Shown here piece by piece: positions 37,239-45,584 of a stretch of DNA of 64,000 nt. Under the pieces are notes generated by a model, which was given only the letters and a program-made list of their open reading frames with translations, did no database searches and was not told the origin of the DNA. The position numbers and the translations under genes are program-made. The DNA is taken from the NCBI GenBank assembly GCA_022799315.1, contig JAAWOE010000005.1, forward strand, positions 1 to 64,000. Reading direction: 5' to 3'. Every line of letters begins with the position of its first letter. Within the stretch, counting starts at the first letter, position 1. This stretch comes from Clostridia bacterium (GTDB lineage: Bacteria > Bacillota > Clostridia > TANB77 > CAG-508).

Positions 37239-38063
37239 ATGGAAAATGCAGTAGATGCTTTAAAAATAGCTTTTGCCATATTCATATTCGTAATTGCAAT
37301 TGCACTATCATTTTCAATTGTTGGACAAGTTAGGGCAACATCAGATGTGATACTTGCACTAAATGATAAAGCAAACAGCTATGACTATGTTGCAAATGAA
37401 GATAATAATGCAAATAATAAGGAAAGAATTGTTAGTTTTGAAACAATTCTTCCAACCATATATAGGTATGCAAAAGAACAATATGCCGTTACTATAATAG
37501 ATAACAACGGAAAACCAATTGTTAGATATGATTTGTATACAGAAGGATTTATGAATGATTGGAATACTACTTTAAAAAACATGAATAGGGCAAGCTTAAG
37601 AGATAAATCAATTGACAAATTTAATGAAATTAAAGAAAGAATTGCTATAGTAGATGAAATCATTGAAAAAGAAAATCCTTCATGGCAACATTCTATATGG
37701 AATGGTTTAGTAACTGGAAGTGAAGGTTCATATACATCAGGAACATTATATAATGTAACAAATAGTAACAATAGAACTGTTGACACAGGTGCACCATGGG
37801 GAAGTCAGCATGAAGAAATCATAAAAAGAATTAAAGCAGATATTACAGGTGCAGATAAAGACAAATATACAAGAAATGGTATAACTTATGTTGGGAAAAA
37901 TTTAAACCAATATAAAGGAAGAACTTTTAAAGAAAAGTTCATAGAAATACAAACGAGTGGAACAACCATTACAGATACTGATGAAGAAAATAACATAGAG
38001 TATTCTCTAGAAACAGTAAAAGGAAATAAAAAACTAGAGATAGTATATATAATGCAAGATTAG
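37239..38063 (+). CDS. Pilin-like protein 4, larger (MENAVDAL family)
   Basis: The 274-residue protein starts MENAVDALKIAFAIFIFVIA, again Glu2 and one helix. A large polar ectodomain follows, with IYRYAKEQYAVTIIDNNGK and a Trp-rich segment (WQHSIWNGLVTG). It is probably a minor or tip pseudopilin. RBS AAAGGATGATG. Unknown outside the operon context. Confidence 0.62.
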   Translation: MENAVDALKIAFAIFIFVIAIALSFSIVGQVRATSDVILALNDKANSYDYVANEDNNANNKERIVSFETILPTIYRYAKEQYAVTIIDNNGKPIVRYDLYTEGFMNDWNTTLKNMNRASLRDKSIDKFNEIKERIAIVDEIIEKENPSWQHSIWNGLVTGSEGSYTSGTLYNVTNSNNRTVDTGAPWGSQHEEIIKRIKADITGADKDKYTRNGITYVGKNLNQYKGRTFKEKFIEIQTSGTTITDTDEENNIEYSLETVKGNKKLEIVYIMQD

Positions 38064-38075
38064 GAGGAAAATAAA

Positions 38076-38597
38076 ATGGGTGATACTTTAATAACTGTAA
38101 TTGCAATATTTTTAGCAGCAGTCTTAATGTTTGTATTTCCATTAATGTCTATATCTGATAGAAATGATGATATATCACAACTTTCAATACAAACAGAAAC
38201 AGTAGAGTTTGTTAATAATGTTCGTACAACAGGAAAACTTACACCATCAAATTATGATGCTTTTGTTAAAAAATTATCAGCAACAGGAAATAGTTATGAT
38301 GTAGAAATAGAAATAAAGAGACTAGACGAAAACCCAGGAAAGAAATCAGCACAAACAGCAACAGACAAGATAGGAGAAAACATTTACTATTCAGAGTATA
38401 CTTCACAAATAATGGAGAAATTGGAAAAAGGAACAGTAAACCTTAAAGAAGGAGATAGAATAACAGTAAATGTTAAAAATACAAATACTACTATTGCTCA
38501 AACTTTAAAAAACTTCTTTTATAGTATGAGTGGAAATAGTACCTATCAAATTGAAGGACAACATACAGGTGTTGTTATGGCAAATGGTGGAAAATAA
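38076..38597 (+). CDS. Pilin-like protein 5
   Basis: The 173-residue protein starts MGDTLITVIAIFLAAVLMFV, a helix with a short lead, then ISDRNDDISQLSIQTETVEF and a beta-rich domain. The hydrophobic N-terminus and position suggest a TadE/TadF-like pseudopilin. It lies 12 bases after the preceding stop with AGGAGG. Confidence 0.6.
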   Translation: MGDTLITVIAIFLAAVLMFVFPLMSISDRNDDISQLSIQTETVEFVNNVRTTGKLTPSNYDAFVKKLSATGNSYDVEIEIKRLDENPGKKSAQTATDKIGENIYYSEYTSQIMEKLEKGTVNLKEGDRITVNVKNTNTTIAQTLKNFFYSMSGNSTYQIEGQHTGVVMANGGK

Positions 38598-38624
38598 GAA
38601 TTACTATTAAGATAAGGTGATAAA

Positions 38625-40226
38625 ATGAAATTACAAAATTTAGCTGTTATATTTGCAATAATAATAATACCAGTAACTTTAATTTTATCCGCATATATAG
38701 GCACACAAATTGATACAGCATCATTGCAGCAATCCTACGATACAAAATTGAAGGATGCTACACATGATGCTGTAGTGGCATTTGAACTAAATACGCAGGA
38801 TAATGCATATTCAAATAATTCAGATTCTATAAGAAGAGATTTACAAGCAGTTATAAATACATTTTCGGGAAGTTTAGCATCTGGTTTAAATATTCCAGGC
38901 GCAAACCAAGAACGTATTATGCCGTATATACCAGCAATATTAATTACACTATATGACGGGTATTATATATATTCACCATCAGAGTATTCTTATAGCACAA
39001 AAGAGGAAATTGATGGAGAATGGACAGAAGTACAAAAAACAGGATATACACATGTATTAAAACCATATGTGTACTATTCAGCAAGGTATGAATCAGGTGG
39101 TGATTATGTTGTTGTAAATTATTCATTAGATAATTATATAACAATATATGGAACTATAAATGGTAATGTTATATCGAATTCTGGTTATTTAACAACACCA
39201 GATGTTTTAAATGAAATACATGCTGAAGATGGAGAAAGCTTATCTGAAACTATCACGTATAGATATAACAATAAAAAAAGCTTTAATAAATTAGAAGATG
39301 TGCAATTCATTTATCAAAATGGTAGAAAAATATATCATATAGTAGATAAACCAGGAGCACCAGGAGATAATTGGTATTATTTAAATGATTTAGACTTGTT
39401 AAGATATACAGGAAATACATCTGGTTTTAATTTGGATTATAGTGCGAGAGAGTACAAAGATAATGCAGTAAAATTTAATAATTGGATTAAAGAAAATACT
39501 ACTTTAAAAAGTATTGTTACACCACAAAATGCAGTAAAAATAGATGGAACAAAGTATGAAGAATTTCAAGGAGATACTACACAAATTTTAACAACAAATG
39601 GGGAAGACCCAGCATCAGCATTTAACCAACATAAAAGGAGAATAATACAACTTTCAATTCAGGATAATCTTAATAATGCAATTGCAATATATAATGCAAA
39701 TTCAGGAGCAATGGGAACTAATGCAACCTTTAGAATGCCAATACTAAATGAATTAGATTGGGAAAAAATATTAACAAATGTAAATATAGTTACATTTATG
39801 CAAGGATTACCTGCAGGAACTGCGGTATTTAACAGTTATGCAATAGTAACTAGTACAAATAACAAACAATATGTAAGCCCTAGTGCAATATATATTGTAG
39901 ACAAAAATCATGAAACATATCATGCAATAAACTGTAATGAGGCTGAATTAGAAAATAATGAATCACTAATAGGATTTAAAAGTGCAGATTTTATGAAGCT
40001 TAGATATGAAGCTATAAATGAAAATGGAGATGATGTGTATGAATATTATTATAGAAGGAAAGAGTATGCAAGTTACGGTTGTATAGTAGATTCTACAAAT
40101 ACTACATTAGATGTAGCAAATATCAAAATTGATGCAGTAAAAAGAGCGTATTATACAGCTCTTGCAAGAGAAAGATATAATCTAGATAAGGTAACAAAAA
40201 TATTTTTAAATTATAATTCGAATTAA
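38625..40226 (+). CDS. Large pseudopilin-like or TadG-like surface protein
   Basis: The 533-residue protein begins MKLQNLAVIFAIIIIPVTLI, followed by SAYIGTQIDTASLQQSYDTK, similar to the TadE/TadG N-terminal helix and alanine-rich stalk. The large ectodomain contains repeated Tyr-rich strands (YDGYYIYSPSEY, EYYYRRKEYASYGC). It is the last gene before a strong terminator and may be the tip or adhesive subunit. RBS AAGGTGAT. Confidence 0.62.
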   Translation: MKLQNLAVIFAIIIIPVTLILSAYIGTQIDTASLQQSYDTKLKDATHDAVVAFELNTQDNAYSNNSDSIRRDLQAVINTFSGSLASGLNIPGANQERIMPYIPAILITLYDGYYIYSPSEYSYSTKEEIDGEWTEVQKTGYTHVLKPYVYYSARYESGGDYVVVNYSLDNYITIYGTINGNVISNSGYLTTPDVLNEIHAEDGESLSETITYRYNNKKSFNKLEDVQFIYQNGRKIYHIVDKPGAPGDNWYYLNDLDLLRYTGNTSGFNLDYSAREYKDNAVKFNNWIKENTTLKSIVTPQNAVKIDGTKYEEFQGDTTQILTTNGEDPASAFNQHKRRIIQLSIQDNLNNAIAIYNANSGAMGTNATFRMPILNELDWEKILTNVNIVTFMQGLPAGTAVFNSYAIVTSTNNKQYVSPSAIYIVDKNHETYHAINCNEAELENNESLIGFKSADFMKLRYEAINENGDDVYEYYYRRKEYASYGCIVDSTNTTLDVANIKIDAVKRAYYTALARERYNLDKVTKIFLNYNSN

Positions 40227-40263
40227 GAGTTACAAATCATGTAACTCTTAATTTGTTTTTTAT
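40224..40263 (+). terminator. Terminator of the Tad-like operon
   Basis: ATTAAGAGTTAC and GTAACTCTTAAT pair around AAATCAT, followed by a T-rich tract. Confidence 0.85.
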
Positions 40264-40670
40264 ATTATAGGAAAGTACAATATTTTAAGTTAGAACGTAG
40301 GGGCGATTTTAATCGCCCGCATGACCTAATCCATTTTGTTTTACAATTTGAAATGTTATATTTTTACGATTGCACATGAATCCGCTTCATCTTGCTGGAT
40401 GATGGGCATTTTCGTTGCTCCACAGGCTCGCAGACGAAAAGCACATCATCCACGTGAAGCTACTTAACCCATACAATTAAAATACACTTATTAAAAAAGG
40501 TTAATAATATTTATGATTTATTAATCTTTTTAGGTTAAGTATATTAATTCTTTCAAATTAAAATTAGTTAAAAATTGAAAATGTTAAATAATTTTATAAT
40601 AAAATTCCTGTTTTAAAATTAATAAAAATGGAAAAACTAATAATAAATATTGGAAATGTGAGGTAAAAAA
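40264..40670. other. Gene-free interval with two dispersed repeats before spoIVB
   Basis: GTAGGGGCGATTTTAATCGC followed by CC at about 40296-40321 is a palindrome of the GTAGGGG class. At 40376-40466, GAATCCGCTTCATC and GATGATGGGCATTTTCGTTG lead to ATCATCCACGTGAAGCTAC, an inverted structure sharing its ends with 24229-24256. The remaining 200 bases are plain AT-rich sequence with the spoIVB RBS. Confidence 0.6.
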
Positions 40671-41907
40671 ATGAAAACCATAAGAAAAATATTTATTGTT
40701 AGTTTTTTAGTTTTAATCTTAATATATGTAACAAATATAACTTCTATTCCTGAAAATATAATACTATTTCAAGGTGAAAAATTAAGTATAAATACAGTTT
40801 TAGGTGTTAGCTTAAAAAATAAGAACATAGAAGAATATGAGGCAATTCAAACTTCAAGTAGTATTACAGCAGATACTAGTAAGGTAGGCAAAATAGATTT
40901 TAAATTAAACTTATTTGGAGGAATACCACTAAAAGATGTAAGTGTAAATATAATACCAAAAACATCTGTAGTACCAATTGGAAAATCAGTTGGTTTAAAA
41001 CTATACACAAGTGGTGTATTAGTAGTAGGAATGAGTGAAATACAAGGTTTAGATAATAAACGATACAAACCATATGAAAACACAGGAATAGAAGAAGGAG
41101 ACATGATAATAGAAGTAAACAACAAAACTGTAACTTGCACATCAGACTTAATTAATAATGTAAATGAGTCAGAACGGAAATAGTATAGAAGTCTCTTATG
41201 TAAGAAATGGAGAAACTAAAGAAACTAGTATTAAGCCAATAAAGGGTAATGACAACAAATATAAAATAGGTCTGTGGGTAAGAGATGCAGCAGCAGGAGT
41301 AGGAACAGTAAGCTTTTATGAACCATCAACGAAAACATTTGCAGCATTAGGACATGGAATACAAGATGTAGATACAGCACAATTATTAGATATTGCAAAA
41401 GGAGATTTTGTTACAACAAAAATTGTATCAATAGTAAAAGGTGAAAAAGGAAAGCCTGGCAAAATTCAAGGTTCGATAGAAAACTCTACATTAATAGGAG
41501 AAGTTTATAGGAATACAAATTTTGGAGTTTATGGAAAATTAACAAATACAAGTGCTTTAAATATTAACGTGGCTGATGCAATTGAGGTTGCAACACGTGA
41601 TGAAATTAAACAAGGACCAGCAAAGATAATATGTACGTTAGAAGATAACAAGACAAAAGAATATGATGTAGAAATAGAAAAAATTTATAAAAATAACAAT
41701 GAGAATAATAAAAGTATGCTAATAAAAGTAACGGATAAAGAATTAATAGAAAAAACAGGTGGTATTATACAAGGAATGAGTGGAAGCCCAATTATTCAAA
41801 ATAATAAAGTGATAGGGGCTTTAACACATGTGCTTGTAAATGATCCAGAAACTGGTTATGGTGTTTTTGCAGATTTAATGATAAAACAAGCAAGAGAGGT
41901 ACAGTAA
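40671..41907 (+). CDS. spoIVB: SpoIVB serine peptidase, read through a +1 shift at CGG
   Basis: SpoIVB is made in the forespore, crosses into the intermembrane space and cleaves SpoIVFA, releasing SpoIVFB to activate sigma-K. The N-terminal anchor is IFIVSFLVLILIYVTNIT; a PDZ domain follows (VVGMSEIQGLDNKRYKPYEN, GIEEGDMIIEVNNKTV). At 41175 the in-frame codon is CGG, then AAA TAG. Skipping the C gives VNESEGNSIEVSYVRNGE and the S55 peptidase domain. That domain holds ALGHGIQDVDT, with the catalytic His, and GMSGSPIIQNNKVIGALTHV, with the catalytic Ser. The active site is therefore only made if the shift happens. Full length is about 411 residues, normal for the family. Confidence 0.88.
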
Positions 41908-41913
41908 AAACTA

Positions 41914-41942
41914 TTGATTTAATAAATACAATATGTTATAAT
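41914..41942 (+). promoter_or_regulatory. Promoter of the 41993 cassette gene
   Basis: TTGATT (41914-41919), a 17-base spacer and TATAAT (41937-41942) directly follow spoIVB. Confidence 0.65.
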
Positions 41943-41992
41943 ACATTATGTAACATAAATGTAGTTTCATCGACTTGAAGGAGGTAGAACAC

Positions 41993-42415
41993 ATGGCAAT
42001 AGGAACATTGTATTTGTATGGTATGATTGGACGAGTCGAGAAGAATGGAAAAGTTGTGAAATGTACAGCAGTTTTTCGGAACAATTCCAACGAGAATTAC
42101 ACCTGCACACGAAACGAGGAGAGAGAAATAGAATATACACCTATTGATATAGCGTGTTATGGACAGCCTCTTTTCCTGCCGGCATCAAAGAAGAAGATTG
42201 GTGATGGTAAGGAGTATTTCTTCATTTTTCAGCCGAGTAAATCAAAGCAGAACTTTCAGTGGAGAGTATATGCGCATCCGGATTTATGTGTAGGAATTTA
42301 CAACAATGAAGAGTTTTGTGTACTTCGTATCTTGCAGGGGAGCTATGAAAGAGTAACAGAAGAAAACATGACATATTCATATAAAGCTCTTTTGGAAGGT
42401 TTGCTCTTTCAGTAA
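41993..42415 (+). CDS. Unknown cassette protein of foreign composition
   Basis: The 140-residue protein starts MAIGTLYLYGMIGRVEKNGK and has a beta-rich pattern with FRNNSNENYTCTRNEEREIE and FFIFQPSKSKQNFQWRVYAH. I recognise no family; there is no signal peptide or membrane segment. AAGGAGGT supports ATG 41993. G+C is higher than in neighbours, codons such as CTG, CCG and CGG (42077, read as Arg) appear, and it has its own promoter and terminator. Confidence 0.75.
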   Translation: MAIGTLYLYGMIGRVEKNGKVVKCTAVFRNNSNENYTCTRNEEREIEYTPIDIACYGQPLFLPASKKKIGDGKEYFFIFQPSKSKQNFQWRVYAHPDLCVGIYNNEEFCVLRILQGSYERVTEENMTYSYKALLEGLLFQ

Positions 42416-42421
42416 GTCAAA

Positions 42422-42464
42422 ACAAAAAGCGAGATTGGGCGGTATGCCCAGCTCGCTTTTTGGC
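42422..42464. terminator. Bidirectional terminator between cassette gene and murC
   Basis: AAAAAGCGAG and CTCGCTTTTT enclose a second stem TGGGC/GCCCA. It is GC-rich like the cassette gene. Confidence 0.82.
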
Positions 42465-43852
42465 TATTTTAATATCATTGGTCCAATGTCTGTTACATTT
42501 CCTGCACCTAGCGTTAAAACAATATCATGTGGTTTTGCATGACCTTTTACATAAGTAACAATGTCATCAAAATTTGAAATATATTCACAATGTGGTGCAG
42601 TTCCTCTTGTAGAATTAATACGGTCTACAATGTCTTTAGATGAAACTCCATATGTATTAGATTCACGTGCAGCATATATATCTGCAATAATTACATGATC
42701 AAATCTACTTAAAGCATTTGCAAATTCATCTAATAGGTTTTTAGTTCTACTATAAGTATGAGGTTGGAAAATAACCCAAGATTCGTTAAATTTTTTGTTG
42801 TGTAAGGCATTGCAAGTAGCTTTTATTTCAGTTGGATGATGTGCGTAATCATCAAAAACAGTAATATCATTAAAAGTGCCTTTATATTCTAATCTTCTGT
42901 GAGCACCAGTAAATTCGATTAATCCCTCTTTCATATCTTTACTAGGAATTCCATAATAATCACATAAACTTATACAGCTAAGTGCATTTAAAACATTATG
43001 CATTCCTGCAACAGATAATTTAATATGCTCAAAGAAGGTTTTATTTTTATATACGTCAAATTCAGCAAAACCATTATCATCAAAACAGATATTATCTGCT
43101 GTAAAGTTAGCTTCTTTATTGTCGATGCCATAAGTAATATAAGAAGATGAAGTATGTTCTTTTAAAGATAAACAGTTTTCATCATCTGCATTTAGTACAA
43201 GGATTCCATCAGATGGCAGTAACTTTACATATTTTATAAATGCATTCTTAATATTATCAAAATTCTTAAAATAATCTAAGTGGTCATTGTCTATGTTTAA
43301 TATAATTTCAGCTTTAGGTCTAAACTTTAGAAAGCTTTCAACATATTCGCAAGCTTCAATTATAAAATATTCGCTATTTCCAATTTTATAATTTCCATCA
43401 ATTTGTTTTAGAATTCCGCCAACTTGAATGCTAGGATCAAGGTTTGCCTTTAGAAAACAAACAGATACCATAGATGTAGTAGTAGTTTTTCCATGTGTTC
43501 CAGAAATACCAATAGTATTTCCAAAAGATTTTGTAAGCTCACCCAAGAAATCTGCTCTTTCTATTAAAGGAATGTTAAGTTCACGAGCTGTAACCATTTC
43601 TATATCCTCTTTAGAAATTGCAGCAGTATATACAACTGCGTCTGCATTTTTTAAATTTTCTAAGTCATGTCCGATGGTAACATGTATTCCATTGCTAATT
43701 AATTTATTTGTGATTTCAGAAGAATGTGCATCGCTACCAGTTATAATAAAACCCCAATGATGTAAAATTTCTGCAATTCCGCTCATACTAACTCCGCCAA
43801 TTCCAAGCATATGTATATGTTTATATTTTTTTATATTATCAATATTAGCCAA
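42464..43852 (-). CDS. murC: UDP-N-acetylmuramate-L-alanine ligase
   Basis: The 462-residue enzyme adds L-alanine to UDP-MurNAc in the cytoplasm. Motifs are HMLGIGGVSMSGIAEIL (N-terminal Rossmann), IGISGTHGKTTTTSMV (ATP loop), NIDNDHLDYF and YAHHPTEI with FQPHTYSRT at the end. Start is TTG 43852, supported by AAGGGGAGAAA; no ATG lies in a suitable place. It is divergent from spoVG. Confidence 0.96.
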   Translation of the reverse strand: MANIDNIKKYKHIHMLGIGGVSMSGIAEILHHWGFIITGSDAHSSEITNKLISNGIHVTIGHDLENLKNADAVVYTAAISKEDIEMVTARELNIPLIERADFLGELTKSFGNTIGISGTHGKTTTTSMVSVCFLKANLDPSIQVGGILKQIDGNYKIGNSEYFIIEACEYVESFLKFRPKAEIILNIDNDHLDYFKNFDNIKNAFIKYVKLLPSDGILVLNADDENCLSLKEHTSSSYITYGIDNKEANFTADNICFDDNGFAEFDVYKNKTFFEHIKLSVAGMHNVLNALSCISLCDYYGIPSKDMKEGLIEFTGAHRRLEYKGTFNDITVFDDYAHHPTEIKATCNALHNKKFNESWVIFQPHTYSRTKNLLDEFANALSRFDHVIIADIYAARESNTYGVSSKDIVDRINSTRGTAPHCEYISNFDDIVTYVKGHAKPHDIVLTLGAGNVTDIGPMILK

Positions 43853-44023
43853 AGCTGTTTCTCCCCTTTATATTTCATATATTTGTATATAATTTGTAAC
43901 AGAACAATTATATACTTTAACCTAAAATTTTTCAATATTATTTTATGTATTATGCATAAAAAATGTTAAAAGATGCATAAATAAGAAAGACAAGAAAAAA
44001 ACTTCTACTTTTTGTAAAAATTA

Positions 44024-44052
44024 GAAGGAAAAAAAAGATTTGTGACGAATAA
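44024..44052 (+). promoter_or_regulatory. Sigma-H promoter of spoVG
   Basis: GAAGGAAAA, 11 bases, then GACGAATAA match the sigma-H consensus (RnAGGwwWW-N11/12-RnnGAATww). spoVG is a classic sigma-H gene in Bacillus. A hairpin (CTTCTA-TTTTT/AAAAA-TAGAAG, about 44002-44027) overlaps its upstream edge. Confidence 0.82.
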
Positions 44053-44111
44053 TATATCTGTACATAGAAGTACAAATATATTTTTAAAACATTGGAAGGT
44101 GGGTGCACAAA

Positions 44112-44393
44112 ATGCAAATAACAGATGTACGTTTAAGAAAAGTTAATTCAGAGAACAGAATGAAAGCTGTTGCTTCTGTAACATTCGATAATGAATTCGT
44201 AATTCACGATATCAAAGTTATCGAAAGCCAAAATGGATTATTTATAGCTATGCCAAGCAGAAAAACTCCAAACGGAGAATTCAAAGATATAGCTCATCCA
44301 ATCAACGCTGAAACAAGAGAAAAAATTCAAGCAGCTATATTAGAAGCTTATGATGCTCCAGAAGCTGAAGAATCAGAAGAATCAGCAGAATAA
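44112..44393 (+). CDS. spoVG: Septation regulator SpoVG
   Basis: The 93-residue nucleic-acid-binding regulator begins [20 protein letters not shown], continues with [20 protein letters not shown] and has the hallmark [20 protein letters not shown]. An acidic tail ([10 protein letters not shown]) ends it. ATG 44112 is the family start, preceded by GGAAGGTGGG; the frame is open to GTG 44103. Transcription is probably from the sigma-H site upstream. Confidence 0.96.
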   Translation: MQITDVRLRKVNSENRMKAVASVTFDNEFVIHDIKVIESQNGLFIAMPSRKTPNGEFKDIAHPINAETREKIQAAILEAYDAPEAEESEESAE

Positions 44394-44407
44394 TAAATGT
44401 ATGTAAA

Positions 44408-44438
44408 AAATGACCTTGCAAAAGGTCATTTTTTGTTG
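44408..44438 (+). terminator. Terminator after spoVG
   Basis: AATGACCTT and AAGGTCATT pair around GCAA, followed by T-rich sequence. Confidence 0.8.
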
Positions 44439-44443
44439 TAAAT

Positions 44444-44472
44444 TTGCAAACTTATGTAAATTGTAGTATAAT
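44444..44472 (+). promoter_or_regulatory. Promoter of the lipoprotein cassette
   Basis: TTGCAA (44444-44449), 17 bases and TATAAT (44467-44472). A palindrome TCATGATTGTAGTATAATCA followed by TGA at 44502-44524 lies in the leader and could be an operator. Confidence 0.65.
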
Positions 44473-44554
44473 ATAAGTAACTATGAAACTGTAAAGGTTA
44501 GTCATGATTGTAGTATAATCATGAGAATGCAAATAAAGAATGGAGGACAAATAC

Positions 44555-45388
44555 ATGAAAAAAACAACCTTTATTGCAGTAATGGCAACAGCAGTAGTAA
44601 TGTTAACAGGATGTGGTGTTAAGACACCGGGGCAGGTGCAGCAGGATGCGGAAAAGCACAACTCAGACGTAATCATCCAGCAGTATGAGGAACTTTTACA
44701 AAATGAAAAGGACCTTAATGCAAAAGATGATGAAATCGCAGAACTCAAGAAGCGGGTAGAAGAGCTTGAAGCGGCGAAGGCAGAACAGGTTGAATCTGAA
44801 AATGACATCATTAAGGATTTGACAGAAGAAAACGAAAGTCTCAAGGAGCGGATAGAAGAGCTTGATAAAACCGGCGAACAGTCAAAGCAGATTGAATCCA
44901 AAGATAAGGAAATCGAAACCTTGACAAAAGAGAACGAGAATCTCAAGAAGCAGGTAGAAGAGCTTAAGACATCCGCAAAACAGGAAACGGCACAAAAAAC
45001 CAATTCGTCGGTAACAGTAAAAAGCGATGAAACGGCAAAAGTTCCGCTGATTCCGAAGGACAAGGAGAGAATTCGAGTTTCTGCATTATACCATGATAGT
45101 GACATACCGCTCTACGTTGCAACAGAAGAAAACCGGCAGGCAGCAATGGACAATGCAAAGTCTATTTACACAGGTGTAAAAGACAGACACTTAAACATTA
45201 TGGTTGACGGAGTTTCGGTTGCCGGCGTCTACGTGGTAGACAAAGAATTTAAGAAGGTAGAGGATCTCTCTTACGACAACGTAGACAACACATATAGTGC
45301 ATACTACTATATGCCGGTAGAAGGTCAGTATACTTTCTTGATTCAAACCACAAATGGAACACATTACTATGTAACTGTTGTGTATTAA
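44555..45388 (+). CDS. Coiled-coil lipoprotein of foreign composition
   Basis: The 277-residue protein has a lipoprotein signal (MKKTTFIAVMATAVVMLTGC, lipobox LTGC). Residues about 30-150 form a long coiled coil with repeated ENESLKERIEEL-like heptads. A compact C-terminal domain (about 175-277) includes RIRVSALYHDSDIPLYVATE and ends in HYYVTVVY. GGAGG supports ATG 44555. G+C is clearly raised, and three in-frame CGG codons (44753, 44849, 45134) are read as Arg in heptads and domain. Function unknown; probably surface-exposed. Confidence 0.8.
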   Translation: MKKTTFIAVMATAVVMLTGCGVKTPGQVQQDAEKHNSDVIIQQYEELLQNEKDLNAKDDEIAELKKRVEELEAAKAEQVESENDIIKDLTEENESLKERIEELDKTGEQSKQIESKDKEIETLTKENENLKKQVEELKTSAKQETAQKTNSSVTVKSDETAKVPLIPKDKERIRVSALYHDSDIPLYVATEENRQAAMDNAKSIYTGVKDRHLNIMVDGVSVAGVYVVDKEFKKVEDLSYDNVDNTYSAYYYMPVEGQYTFLIQTTNGTHYYVTVVY

Positions 45389-45392
45389 GAAG

Positions 45393-45423
45393 TAAGGCGT
45401 GGGAGATTGTCTCCCACGCCTGA
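45393..45423 (+). terminator. Hairpin after lipoprotein gene
   Basis: AGGCGTGGGAGA and TCTCCCACGCCT pair around TTG. The T-run is weak, so efficiency is unsure. Confidence 0.65.
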
Positions 45424-45546
45424 AAACATTTATAAGGTAAATCGGTTAACAGACATAAAAACAAGTACTTTGTGAAAGCTATAGCTATATAAGTGCTTTT
45501 TGTTTTATATAAGCAAAATAAGAAATGTCAATAAAAAGAAAAAGAG

Positions 45547-45582
45547 CTGTGTGAAAAAACTGCACAGCTCTTAAAAGGCGGA
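45547..45582 (-). terminator. Terminator of the 45.9-kb minus-strand gene
   Basis: AAGAGCTGTG and CACAGCTCTT pair; on the minus strand the second arm is followed by T5 C T5. Confidence 0.78.
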
Positions 45583-45584
45583 AA

